A DNA stretch of 60,600 nt from Bacteroidota bacterium (GTDB lineage Bacteria; Bacteroidota; Bacteroidia; B-17B0; Aurantibacillaceae). Under the pieces are notes generated by a model that saw nothing but the letters and a program-made list of their open reading frames with translations, did not search any database and was not told the DNA's origin. The stretch lies in NCBI GenBank assembly GCA_963169355.1, contig CAUJCR010000005.1, forward strand, positions 1 to 60,600, read 5' to 3'. Of the stretch, positions 53,606 to 60,600 are shown piece after piece. The position numbers and the translations under genes are program-made. The stretch's first letter is position 1, and the number at the start of each line of letters is the position of its first letter.

Positions 53606-56600
53606 ATGTTTCATTTTTCATACTGGATATATCAATTTTTTCAGAAACGTAAGGCCATTTTTATGGTCTTTATACTTCTTATTTGTGGAACATTAGGATT
53701 TTTAGCCTCTCGCATTAAGTTAGAAGAAGATATTACAAGGTTTGTTCCAACAGATAAAAATTCAAAATCAGTTAATTCAATTTTAGAGAATTTAAAATCG
53801 AAAGATAAGCTTATTGTCCATGCCTCATCTACATCGGCAGAACAACTAGATGAGATGATAAGTAAAATGGATACTATTTATAGTGTTTTACAAAGGCAAT
53901 TAGATTCGAGCGATTATAAGGATATTACTTATTTATTATCTGATGATAGGATGCAGCAGGTATATGACGCCTTTTATAGAAATTTACCTGTTTTATTAGA
54001 AGAAAAAGATTACACTCAACTGTCTCATCTTATTCAAAAAGATAGCGTTTATCAAACAGTTGAGCGTGATTATAATACGTTGCTATCGCCTTCGGGTGTT
54101 GTATTAGGAAAGTTTATAAAGCGTGATCCATTAAATTTCACTCCTATTGTTTTAAAGAAATTACAAAACATACAATTAGATGAAAAATTTGAAACCTACA
54201 ACTCTCATATTGTTACCAAAGATCATTTACATGTAATGATGTTTATAACACCAGCGCACCCACCAAGTGAAACTAAAGCCAATGCTCGGTTATTACAAGT
54301 TGTAGATTCAGTTTGCAAAGCTACTACCGATAAAACGATGTTGATTGAAAATTTTGGAGCATCGGTAGTGTCGGCTGGTAATGCTAATCAATTAAGAAAA
54401 GATACAATTTTAACTTCAACTATTGCTGTAATTATTATTGCTTTATTGCTTGGTTTTTATTTTAAAAATCCGTTTACCACCTTATTGGTATTATTTCCAG
54501 TGGCATTTGGCATGGCTTTTTCGTTAAGCATGTTGTTTTTATTTAAAGGAATTGTATCGGCTATTGCCATCGGTGCTGGTGCGGTGGTGTTGGGAATTGC
54601 CATCAATTATTCTTTACATTTTTTTACGCACTACAAGCACACAAGAGATGTAAAAGAAACTTTAAAAGACCTAACGGTGCCCATGCTGCTGGGTTGTGTA
54701 ACTACGGTAGGCGCATTTTTTAGTTTAATGTTTGCTAAGTCCGAAGCCTTGCACGATTTCGGTTTGTTTGCTGGTTTTTCCTTAATAGGCGCTATGCTCT
54801 TTTCAATATTTGTTTTACCGCAATTATTAAAATGGAGTTTTAAAAATAAACATACTGAATCTATTGAAAATCAACCAACTTCTTCATCGTGGATAGACAT
54901 TATTACAGCCTATCGTTATGATAAAAATAAATGGATTGTAATAGCTGCCTTTGGTTTAACACTTGTATTTGCTTTTTATTCAAGCCGTGTGTCGTTTGAA
55001 AGCGATATGAATAAGATGAGCTTTATGACCGAAGAAACAAGGTTAGCCGAAAAACATTTAGATGAAGTTAATAATTTTGCAGCACGTTCTGTTTATGTGT
55101 TTGCTACTGGCAATAACTTAAATCAAGCTTTAGATAATAATGCCTTAGTAGCTCAAAAATTAAACGACCTAAAAGAACAAGGTAAAATAAAAAAAATATC
55201 ATCGGTAAGTGCCTTATTAATTTCGGACAAAGAGCAAGAAAAACGCATCGAGCGTTGGAATCAGTTTTTTACTAAAGAAGTAAAAGATAGCTTAAAAGCA
55301 CAATTAATTAGTGCAGGCTTGCAGTATAAATTTAAAGAAACAGCCTTTCAGTCTTTTTACGATTTATTAGAAACACCAGCAACTAAACTATCTAAAGAAG
55401 ATTCGGATTCATTAACTCAGGTGTTGTTTAAAGAATGGATTGGAAAAGTAAATGGCAAACCCTCGTTAATTAATCATGTGAAAGTAGATGCCGAGTATAA
55501 AGATTTAATTTATCAGGCTTTTGAAAATGATGAACACATCATTGTATTTGATAAACAAAATTTAACCAGCCAATTTGTTCAAATTATTCAAACAGATTTT
55601 AATACCATTTTATTAATTACCTCGCTACTGGTATTTGGCTTTATGTTGTTAAACCATGGTCGTATTGAATTAGCCATTATCAATTTTGCACCTATGTTTG
55701 TAAGTTGGCTTTGGATATTGGGCATCATGGGTTTATTTGGTATTAAGTTTAATATCATCAATATTATTATTTCAACCTTTATTTTTGGTTTGGGTGATGA
55801 TTACAGTATTTTTATTATGGATGGATTACTCACCGAATATAAATACAGAAAAAAAACCTTAGACTCATTTAAGTCTTCCATCTTGCTTTCGGCTTTAATT
55901 ACCATTGTTGGAATTGGTGTTATGATATTTGCAAAACACCCAGCCTTGCAATCTATTGCACTCATTACATTAATAGGCATGTTGTGTGTGGTATTCATTT
56001 CATTTATTCTTCAGCCTTTGTTGTTTAATTTTTTAGTGTTAAACAGAATGCGTAAGGGCTTATTGCCTTATACTGCCAAATATTTATTGATTACCATGAT
56101 AGGTTTCATGGGCTTTTTAGTTGGTTCGTTATTATTAACTGTTTGTGGCTTAATTTTATTTACGATTTTCCCAGCCAATACTAAAACACGCAAACTTATT
56201 TTTCATTATTTAATAATGTACACCTTCCGATTTATATTGGCTTGTTTCTTTAATGTGAGCAAGCGAATAGAAAATCCACATCAAGAAAATTTTGAAAAAC
56301 CAGCAATTATCATTTCCAATCATCAATCGCATATTGATTTAGCATTAACCTTGCAGTTGCATCCTAAAATAGTTGTGTTTACTAACGATTGGGTTTACAA
56401 CTCGCCATTTTATGGTTGGATAGTTCGTAAGGCCGATTATTATCGTGCAACTGATGGTTATGAAACCTGTATTCCTTCCTTAAAAACCTTAGTTCAACAA
56501 GGATATTCCATTCTTATTTTTCCAGAAGGAACAAGGAGTGTGAGCGGCGATATTTTACGATTTCATAAAGGGGCATTTTGGCTTTCGCAACAATTGCAAT

Positions 56601-57466
56601 TAGATATTATTCCCATTTTATTACATGGCGCTGGCGATACCGTAACTAAAGGCGATTTTCATTTTAAAGACGGTTCTTTAACTGTAAAAATATTAAATCG
56701 CATCAGTCATCAAGATGCTTCTTATGGTGAAACGTATCAAGAACGAGCAAAGGCTATTAATAAATTTATGCGTCATGAATACGAACTTTTAAAACAAGAA
56801 AAAGAAACGGTGTCGTATTTCCGTGCAAGGCTTATTCGAAATTATATTTTTAAAGGCCCTGTTTTAGAATGGTATTGTAGAATTAAAACGGCTTTAGAAG
56901 ATAATTATCAATTATTTGAGAGCTTGATGCCTAAAGAGGGCAAAATTGTAGATGTTGGTTGTGGATATGGATTTTTACCTTATATGTTAATGTATAAAGG
57001 GCATAAACGAGAGATTTTGGGAGTGGATTATGACGATGAAAAAATTGCTATTGCCAATGCTTGTATTGATAAAACCAACAACTTACAATTTGATGTAGGC
57101 GATGTAACCAACTATCATTTTCCGATGGCTGATGGAATGATTATTAGCGATGTGTTACACTACTTGCAAGAAGAACAGCAAATACAAGTGATTAAGAACT
57201 GTGCCGAAAAATTAAACAAAGGAGGCGTGTTAATTATTAGAGATGCCGATAAAGATAAAACTACCCGACAAAAAGGAACTTGGTACACCGAATTTATGAG
57301 TACTAAAGTACTTGGCTTTAATAAAACCAAGTCAGATGGCTTGCATTTTGTAAGTGGTGAATTAATTAAAAATACCTTACATAGTTTTCCTAACTTAAAA
57401 GTAGAGGTGTTAGATAATACCAAGTTAACTTCAAACGTTATATATATTGCTACTCACATTCATTAA
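53606..57466 (+). CDS. Three-domain MMPL transporter / lysophospholipid acyltransferase / SAM methyltransferase
   Basis: 1286 residues in one frame. Residues 1 to about 840 form an MMPL/RND-type exporter with about 11-12 membrane segments and two periplasmic domains (GTLGFLASRIKLEEDITRFV; later SNHSRV-like core and GLGDDYSIFIMDGLL). About 880-1085 is a PlsC-type acyltransferase with NHQSHIDLAL (His near 905) and FPEGTRS (near 972). About 1095-1286 is a methyltransferase with VDVGCGYGFLPYML and GVDYDDEKIAIANACI. The combination exists in Bacteroidota, but its substrate is unknown; lipids or aryl-polyene-type molecules moved across the inner membrane are plausible. It is followed 15 bp later by the SCO1 gene. 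Confidence 0.87.
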   Translation: MFHFSYWIYQFFQKRKAIFMVFILLICGTLGFLASRIKLEEDITRFVPTDKNSKSVNSILENLKSKDKLIVHASSTSAEQLDEMISKMDTIYSVLQRQLDSSDYKDITYLLSDDRMQQVYDAFYRNLPVLLEEKDYTQLSHLIQKDSVYQTVERDYNTLLSPSGVVLGKFIKRDPLNFTPIVLKKLQNIQLDEKFETYNSHIVTKDHLHVMMFITPAHPPSETKANARLLQVVDSVCKATTDKTMLIENFGASVVSAGNANQLRKDTILTSTIAVIIIALLLGFYFKNPFTTLLVLFPVAFGMAFSLSMLFLFKGIVSAIAIGAGAVVLGIAINYSLHFFTHYKHTRDVKETLKDLTVPMLLGCVTTVGAFFSLMFAKSEALHDFGLFAGFSLIGAMLFSIFVLPQLLKWSFKNKHTESIENQPTSSSWIDIITAYRYDKNKWIVIAAFGLTLVFAFYSSRVSFESDMNKMSFMTEETRLAEKHLDEVNNFAARSVYVFATGNNLNQALDNNALVAQKLNDLKEQGKIKKISSVSALLISDKEQEKRIERWNQFFTKEVKDSLKAQLISAGLQYKFKETAFQSFYDLLETPATKLSKEDSDSLTQVLFKEWIGKVNGKPSLINHVKVDAEYKDLIYQAFENDEHIIVFDKQNLTSQFVQIIQTDFNTILLITSLLVFGFMLLNHGRIELAIINFAPMFVSWLWILGIMGLFGIKFNIINIIISTFIFGLGDDYSIFIMDGLLTEYKYRKKTLDSFKSSILLSALITIVGIGVMIFAKHPALQSIALITLIGMLCVVFISFILQPLLFNFLVLNRMRKGLLPYTAKYLLITMIGFMGFLVGSLLLTVCGLILFTIFPANTKTRKLIFHYLIMYTFRFILACFFNVSKRIENPHQENFEKPAIIISNHQSHIDLALTLQLHPKIVVFTNDWVYNSPFYGWIVRKADYYRATDGYETCIPSLKTLVQQGYSILIFPEGTRSVSGDILRFHKGAFWLSQQLQLDIIPILLHGAGDTVTKGDFHFKDGSLTVKILNRISHQDASYGETYQERAKAINKFMRHEYELLKQEKETVSYFRARLIRNYIFKGPVLEWYCRIKTALEDNYQLFESLMPKEGKIVDVGCGYGFLPYMLMYKGHKREILGVDYDDEKIAIANACIDKTNNLQFDVGDVTNYHFPMADGMIISDVLHYLQEEQQIQVIKNCAEKLNKGGVLIIRDADKDKTTRQKGTWYTEFMSTKVLGFNKTKSDGLHFVSGELIKNTLHSFPNLKVEVLDNTKLTSNVIYIATHIH

Positions 57467-57481
57467 AAAGTTACTGTTAAT

Positions 57482-58147
57482 ATGAAAAACACATCTTACA
57501 TCTATTGGTTATTATTATTGATACCTGTTTCGTTTATTGGATTATATTTTTTTAATAAAAGCCAAGATGCGCCTTTGAGAACCTTGCCTTATTTAGGTCC
57601 TAAGCAATACCAAGAAAAAATAGATACCACATACCATGTGGTAAAACCTTTTTCGTTTATGAATCAATACCACGAAACAGTAACGGAGCAAACGCTTGCC
57701 AACAAAATTTATGTAACCGATTTTTTCTTTACCACTTGCCAAACTATTTGCCCAATAATGAGCAACCAATTAGAAAGAGTATATAAAGCCTTTGCCGATA
57801 ACCCAGATGTGATGATATTATCGCACACCGTAGCGCCAGAGGAAGACTCGGTAGAAGTGCTAATGCAATACGCTCATAAATATGGAGTAAAGGATAAAAA
57901 ATGGTTGTTTTTAACTGGCGATAAAAAACAGTTATACGACATGGCTCGCAAAAGTTATTTATTAAATGTAGAAGACGGTAATGGCGATGCCGATGATTTT
58001 ATTCATACTCAAAATTTTGTGTTGGTAGATAAAGAAAAACACTTGAGAGGCTTGTATGATGGAACGGATAGTACCGAAATATCAAGATTAATAGTGGATA
58101 TTAATTTATTATTAAAAGAATATGCTTACAAAGAAAAACATCCGTAA
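57482..58147 (+). CDS. SCO1/SenC-family copper chaperone or thiol reductase
   Basis: 221 residues. N-terminal signal anchor (YIYWLLLLIPVSFIGLYFF), then the SCO1 thioredoxin fold with copper/thiol motif C86-x3-C90 (FTTCQTICP) and His175 (FIHTQNFVLVD), and RGLYDGTDSTE. SCO proteins deliver copper to cytochrome oxidase CuA or keep its cysteines reduced. Here it follows the MMPL gene by 15 bp and overlaps the next gene by 26 bp, so the three may form one unit. No oxidase genes are near. Confidence 0.88.
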   Translation: MKNTSYIYWLLLLIPVSFIGLYFFNKSQDAPLRTLPYLGPKQYQEKIDTTYHVVKPFSFMNQYHETVTEQTLANKIYVTDFFFTTCQTICPIMSNQLERVYKAFADNPDVMILSHTVAPEEDSVEVLMQYAHKYGVKDKKWLFLTGDKKQLYDMARKSYLLNVEDGNGDADDFIHTQNFVLVDKEKHLRGLYDGTDSTEISRLIVDINLLLKEYAYKEKHP

Positions 58148-58622
58148 AATTTATGTGTTAGCCCTATGTGTTTTAAGTGTAGGCTTATATGCACAAACAA
58201 TACCTGTATATAAAATTAATAATCTTTTACAACGTATTCATAACACCTCTGATACCATATATGTAGTTAATTTTTGGGCTACATGGTGTAAACCATGCGT
58301 GATGGAATTGCCTGAGTTTGATCGTTTTTCGCAAGAGTATAGTCAAGAAAAAATAAAAGTACTGTTAGTGAGCATGGATTTTAAAGAAGATATGACTAAG
58401 AAATTATTACCGTTTTTAGAAAAACATTCATTAAAAGCTGAGGTTGTTTTGTTAGATGAAATAGATGGCAATGTGTTTATTAATAAAATTTCGGAGCAGT
58501 GGAGTGGGGCAATACCCGCTACCTTGTTTACCTATAAAAATAAATTGCAAACACAGTTTGTAGAAAAGAAATTAAACTACAACCAGTTACTAGAAACTGT
58601 AAATGAAATAAGAGCAAAATAA
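58122..58622 (+). CDS. TlpA-like periplasmic thioredoxin
   Basis: 166 residues. Signal peptide (ALCVLSVGLYAQ), then a thioredoxin fold with active site FWATWCKPC (C56, C59), the TlpA/ResA form, and the cis-Pro region SGAIPATLF. It reduces or exchanges disulfides in the periplasm, often for cytochrome c or CuA maturation. Its first 26 bases overlap the end of the SCO1 gene in another frame, so the two are translated together and likely act on the same target. Confidence 0.85.
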   Translation: MLTKKNIRKIYVLALCVLSVGLYAQTIPVYKINNLLQRIHNTSDTIYVVNFWATWCKPCVMELPEFDRFSQEYSQEKIKVLLVSMDFKEDMTKKLLPFLEKHSLKAEVVLLDEIDGNVFINKISEQWSGAIPATLFTYKNKLQTQFVEKKLNYNQLLETVNEIRAK

Positions 58623-58636
58623 ATGTATTGTGAAAT

Positions 58637-58889
58637 TTATTTTTTAAAAACACAAACACATCTAAAACCTAGCCATGATGTAAGCTCTGTATAATATTGG
58701 TTTTTTCCGGCTAAGCAATCTTCAAGTTTAAAATTCTATGCTCCACCTTTGCTTATGCCTTTTTCTAAAACCATTTCAGAAACATTACCAAATATATTAT
58801 ATAATCCTAATACATCTTTTTGATACGACTTTACTGGGCTTATAATATCTGCATGGTTGTAGGTATTTATGTTTATGCATAATCTGAGT
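58637..58889 (-). pseudogene. Fragment of an FGE-sulfatase/SUMF1-domain gene with internal stop
   Basis: About 250 bp that encodes, on the minus strand, the C-terminal end of a formylglycine-generating-enzyme-like (GldK/J-type) domain: NTYNHADIISPVKSYQKD, GLYNIFGNVSEM, GISKGGA, then TAG (58738-58736), then NFKLEDC and WLGFRCVCVFKK with TAA at 58639-58637. The TAG stands where the family has GGSW, so a TGG to TAG change is likely. The upstream 75% of the domain is missing; the sequence joins the stop codon of the next gene. A dead gene remnant. Confidence 0.75.
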
Positions 58890-60600
58890 TTAAATACCTA
58901 ATGCTGTTTTAAAATCGGCTGTATTAATTATGGCAGCATCAATTTCTTTTACAGGAATTTTTGATTGCTTTTTTGCAAAACACGATTTTAAAATCGATGG
59001 TTCACAGGTAAACAATGTATTATTAGCCGCCAAGCATAAAGTATATTCATCGCTTGTATTATAGCTAATAATTGAGTTTGAAAAACTATATACGGTGCTA
59101 TTGGCTTTATTAATAAGGTAAACTACATCTGGAATAACCGAATAACCATTATCTACAAATAAGGCATTTAATTGTACATCTTTAGGTAAATGATGTGGGC
59201 AGTCGGAATTATAAACACCAAATTGATTAACTAAAAAAAATCGTTTTACTTTCTCTGTGGTGCTCATTTTTTTTAGTTGAGCTTGTTGTATGCGTATTTG
59301 TTCTTTTAATAATTCTGCTTTTAGTTCTTTCTCTTGGGCTAGATAAGCAGCTTGTTTGGCTTCATACTCTTCTTGTAGCTTTTTTTTGTCTGCCTCTACT
59401 TTAGCAAGTGTTTTTTTATAGTCGTTAAATTTTGCTTCATATAATTTTAAGGCATCGTCATAATTTTTACCAGTAAGCACTGGGTAAACAATTAATTTCT
59501 CGGTTTGGGTTCTTTGTTTTAATACTAACAAATAATTTTTTCCTTTTATAGTACCTTCCTGTATTTCGGCACTGTTCCAAGTAATATCTGCTAATTTAGG
59601 GTTGAAATTTTTATTCTCATCACCTACTTCAAATACCGCATTTTTAAAGGCGGCTAGCTCAGGAAATTCTTTGTAATCCACATCTAACTCAAACTGGGTT
59701 TTTTGTGCGTTTTTCTTTTGGGGTTTTAAAGGTTCGGTAGTTTTAGCTAGTTGATTTACTTTTTTATTTAAAACTGTTTTCTCGTGTTCAATTTTTGGCG
59801 GAATTTCGTTTAATTGTTTTTCAAGTGTTTTAATCTTTTCAGATGTAACAACTTTTGTTTCATGTTCCGAATTTTTTTGTGAAGAATTTACCTTTAATAA
59901 TGAGTTATCACGGCTAAGATAGGTCCAGTTTTTAGCAATGGTATCTAAGTAATACATATTGTATTTATCTTTTGTATTTTCAGATTGATATTCTACCGTG
60001 ATTGTCTTATCTGGTTTAATATACACTGGCTCGTTATTTTGATACCCTTTAATATCCATCATGCCAGCACTTTCAAAGTGCATGGTAACGCCAGCGGTAT
60101 CGTACGTCATCGGAATTCCGCTAGCAATAATTTCGGCAGGATTATGAAATTCGCGGTATTTAATTTCTACTTCGCCTACAATGTCTTGTCCTTGTTTGTT
60201 TACAAACGCATTTTTAGGAATAATAATATTAGAACCGCTATGGTGTTTAATGGTACCACCTTGATTTGATTTAACTTTATAGGTGTTGTACGGAACATTT
60301 AGTTTGGCAACAGGCGGTGCAACAAACGATTTTTTGCTAGATGGAGTTGTTGTTTTTGATGGTTGTGATTGCGAAGTAGTTATTTTTTCATTGGCTGTTT
60401 GTTTGGCTGATTGGTTTTTAAAAACGGTAAAATAGGTTACGGTACAAAATATAGTTGCTCCTGCTATAATTGTTGAGTAAGTAATTTTTTTATTCTTTAA
60501 AAAATTAACATCACTTCGAGCCTTTTCAATACTTTGTTCCTTAAATTTCTTGACCAGTTTATCAAAATCTTTGTGTGAGTTAATCTCATCATCCGATACT
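58890..60600 (-). CDS. Large membrane-anchored protein of unknown function (5' end outside the window)
   Basis: At least 569 residues; the frame stays open to the right edge although no ATG occurs after 60110 until then, so the gene is cut. From the edge: an acidic cytoplasmic segment (SDDEINSHKDFDKLVKKF), one membrane segment (YSTIIAGATIFCTVTYFTVF), a Ser/Thr/Pro linker, a ZU5-like beta domain (NIIIPKNAFVNKQGQDIVG, YREFHNPAEIIASGIPMTYD), a coiled coil (about 60% of residues Lys/Glu/Gln/Leu, near YEAKQAAYLAQEKELKAELL) and a C-terminal globular part. The ZU5-like segment occurs in Bacteroidota surface proteins. Function unknown. The FGE pseudogene lies directly downstream. Confidence 0.75.
   Translation of the reverse strand, partial: VSDDEINSHKDFDKLVKKFKEQSIEKARSDVNFLKNKKITYSTIIAGATIFCTVTYFTVFKNQSAKQTANEKITTSQSQPSKTTTPSSKKSFVAPPVAKLNVPYNTYKVKSNQGGTIKHHSGSNIIIPKNAFVNKQGQDIVGEVEIKYREFHNPAEIIASGIPMTYDTAGVTMHFESAGMMDIKGYQNNEPVYIKPDKTITVEYQSENTKDKYNMYYLDTIAKNWTYLSRDNSLLKVNSSQKNSEHETKVVTSEKIKTLEKQLNEIPPKIEHEKTVLNKKVNQLAKTTEPLKPQKKNAQKTQFELDVDYKEFPELAAFKNAVFEVGDENKNFNPKLADITWNSAEIQEGTIKGKNYLLVLKQRTQTEKLIVYPVLTGKNYDDALKLYEAKFNDYKKTLAKVEADKKKLQEEYEAKQAAYLAQEKELKAELLKEQIRIQQAQLKKMSTTEKVKRFFLVNQFGVYNSDCPHHLPKDVQLNALFVDNGYSVIPDVVYLINKANSTVYSFSNSIISYNTSDEYTLCLAANNTLFTCEPSILKSCFAKKQSKIPVKEIDAAIINTADFKTALGI

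Noticed and set aside
1..60600. tRNA, rRNA, CRISPR, transposase, integrase or phage genes
   Set aside because: None seen on scanning the intergenic regions and reading the proteins; the only recombinase is the housekeeping Xer protein.

Overview
The window is AT-rich (roughly one third G+C by eye) and comes from a member of the Bacteroidota. The support is a secreted protein with a type IX secretion C-terminal sorting domain, an OmpA protein with a PorP-like N-terminus, paired methylmalonyl-CoA mutase subunits, near absence of Shine-Dalgarno sequences, and -7 promoter elements of the TAnnTTTG type. It looks like ordinary chromosome of an aerobic heterotroph of the Flavobacteriales/Sphingobacteriales/Chitinophagales kind. 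Genus cannot be told. I see no tRNA, rRNA, CRISPR array, transposase or prophage.

Layout. 1-4502: start of sucC, an OmpA/TSP3 protein, then the leftward unit rpsU-xerC-hpf with a textbook promoter, an internal hairpin and a strong Shine-Dalgarno before hpf. 4615-7029: five small cysteine-rich lipoproteins of one family around a membrane MauE/DoxX-thioredoxin protein whose active site is CPHC, as in DsbA; this is my best candidate for an undescribed system. 7057-12262: leftward unit wbpD-wbpB-wbpA-queE-dehydrogenase-miaE (acetamido-sugar uronate synthesis plus tRNA modification). 12343-16911: pseudouridine synthase, OmpH-like protein, Rel/SpoT, Fur-type regulator, STAS protein. 16922-20729: LolC/E-like permease, NamZ-like muramidase, cyclophilin, lipoprotein. 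20851-23236: PAS histidine kinase plus response regulator fused to a CRP-type DNA-binding module, preceded by a CRP-type palindrome. 23313-27893: a 1303-residue T9SS-sorted protein between two copies of an inverted-repeat element. 27912-33466: methylmalonyl-CoA mutase unit, SUI1-like factor, TPR protein. 33517-41688: M61 peptidase, DnaB, TPR histidine kinase, lipid acyltransferase, PD40 protein. 41697-47034: QueD, ferredoxin, U32 protein, tryptophan dioxygenase, homogentisate dioxygenase, PyrD. 47214-53379: alanine-rich lipoprotein, ECF sigma factor with putative anti-sigma, LEA-type lipoprotein, AddA-like helicase-nuclease, BadF-type kinase. 53606-60600: three-domain MMPL/acyltransferase/methyltransferase protein, SCO1 and TlpA-like redox proteins, a decayed FGE-sulfatase fragment, and a large membrane-anchored protein running off the right edge.

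How the genes connect. Four proteins modify tRNA (MiaE, QueE, QueD and a probable TrhP). Envelope thiol chemistry recurs (MauE-CPHC protein, SCO1, TlpA-like protein, cysteine-rich lipoproteins). Two promoters, those of the histidine kinase/CRP-type regulator pair and of hmgA, have TGA-N6-TCA palindromes centred about 42 bp upstream of the predicted start, which suggests one regulator may serve both. All functional statements rest on motifs read by eye; no database search was possible.
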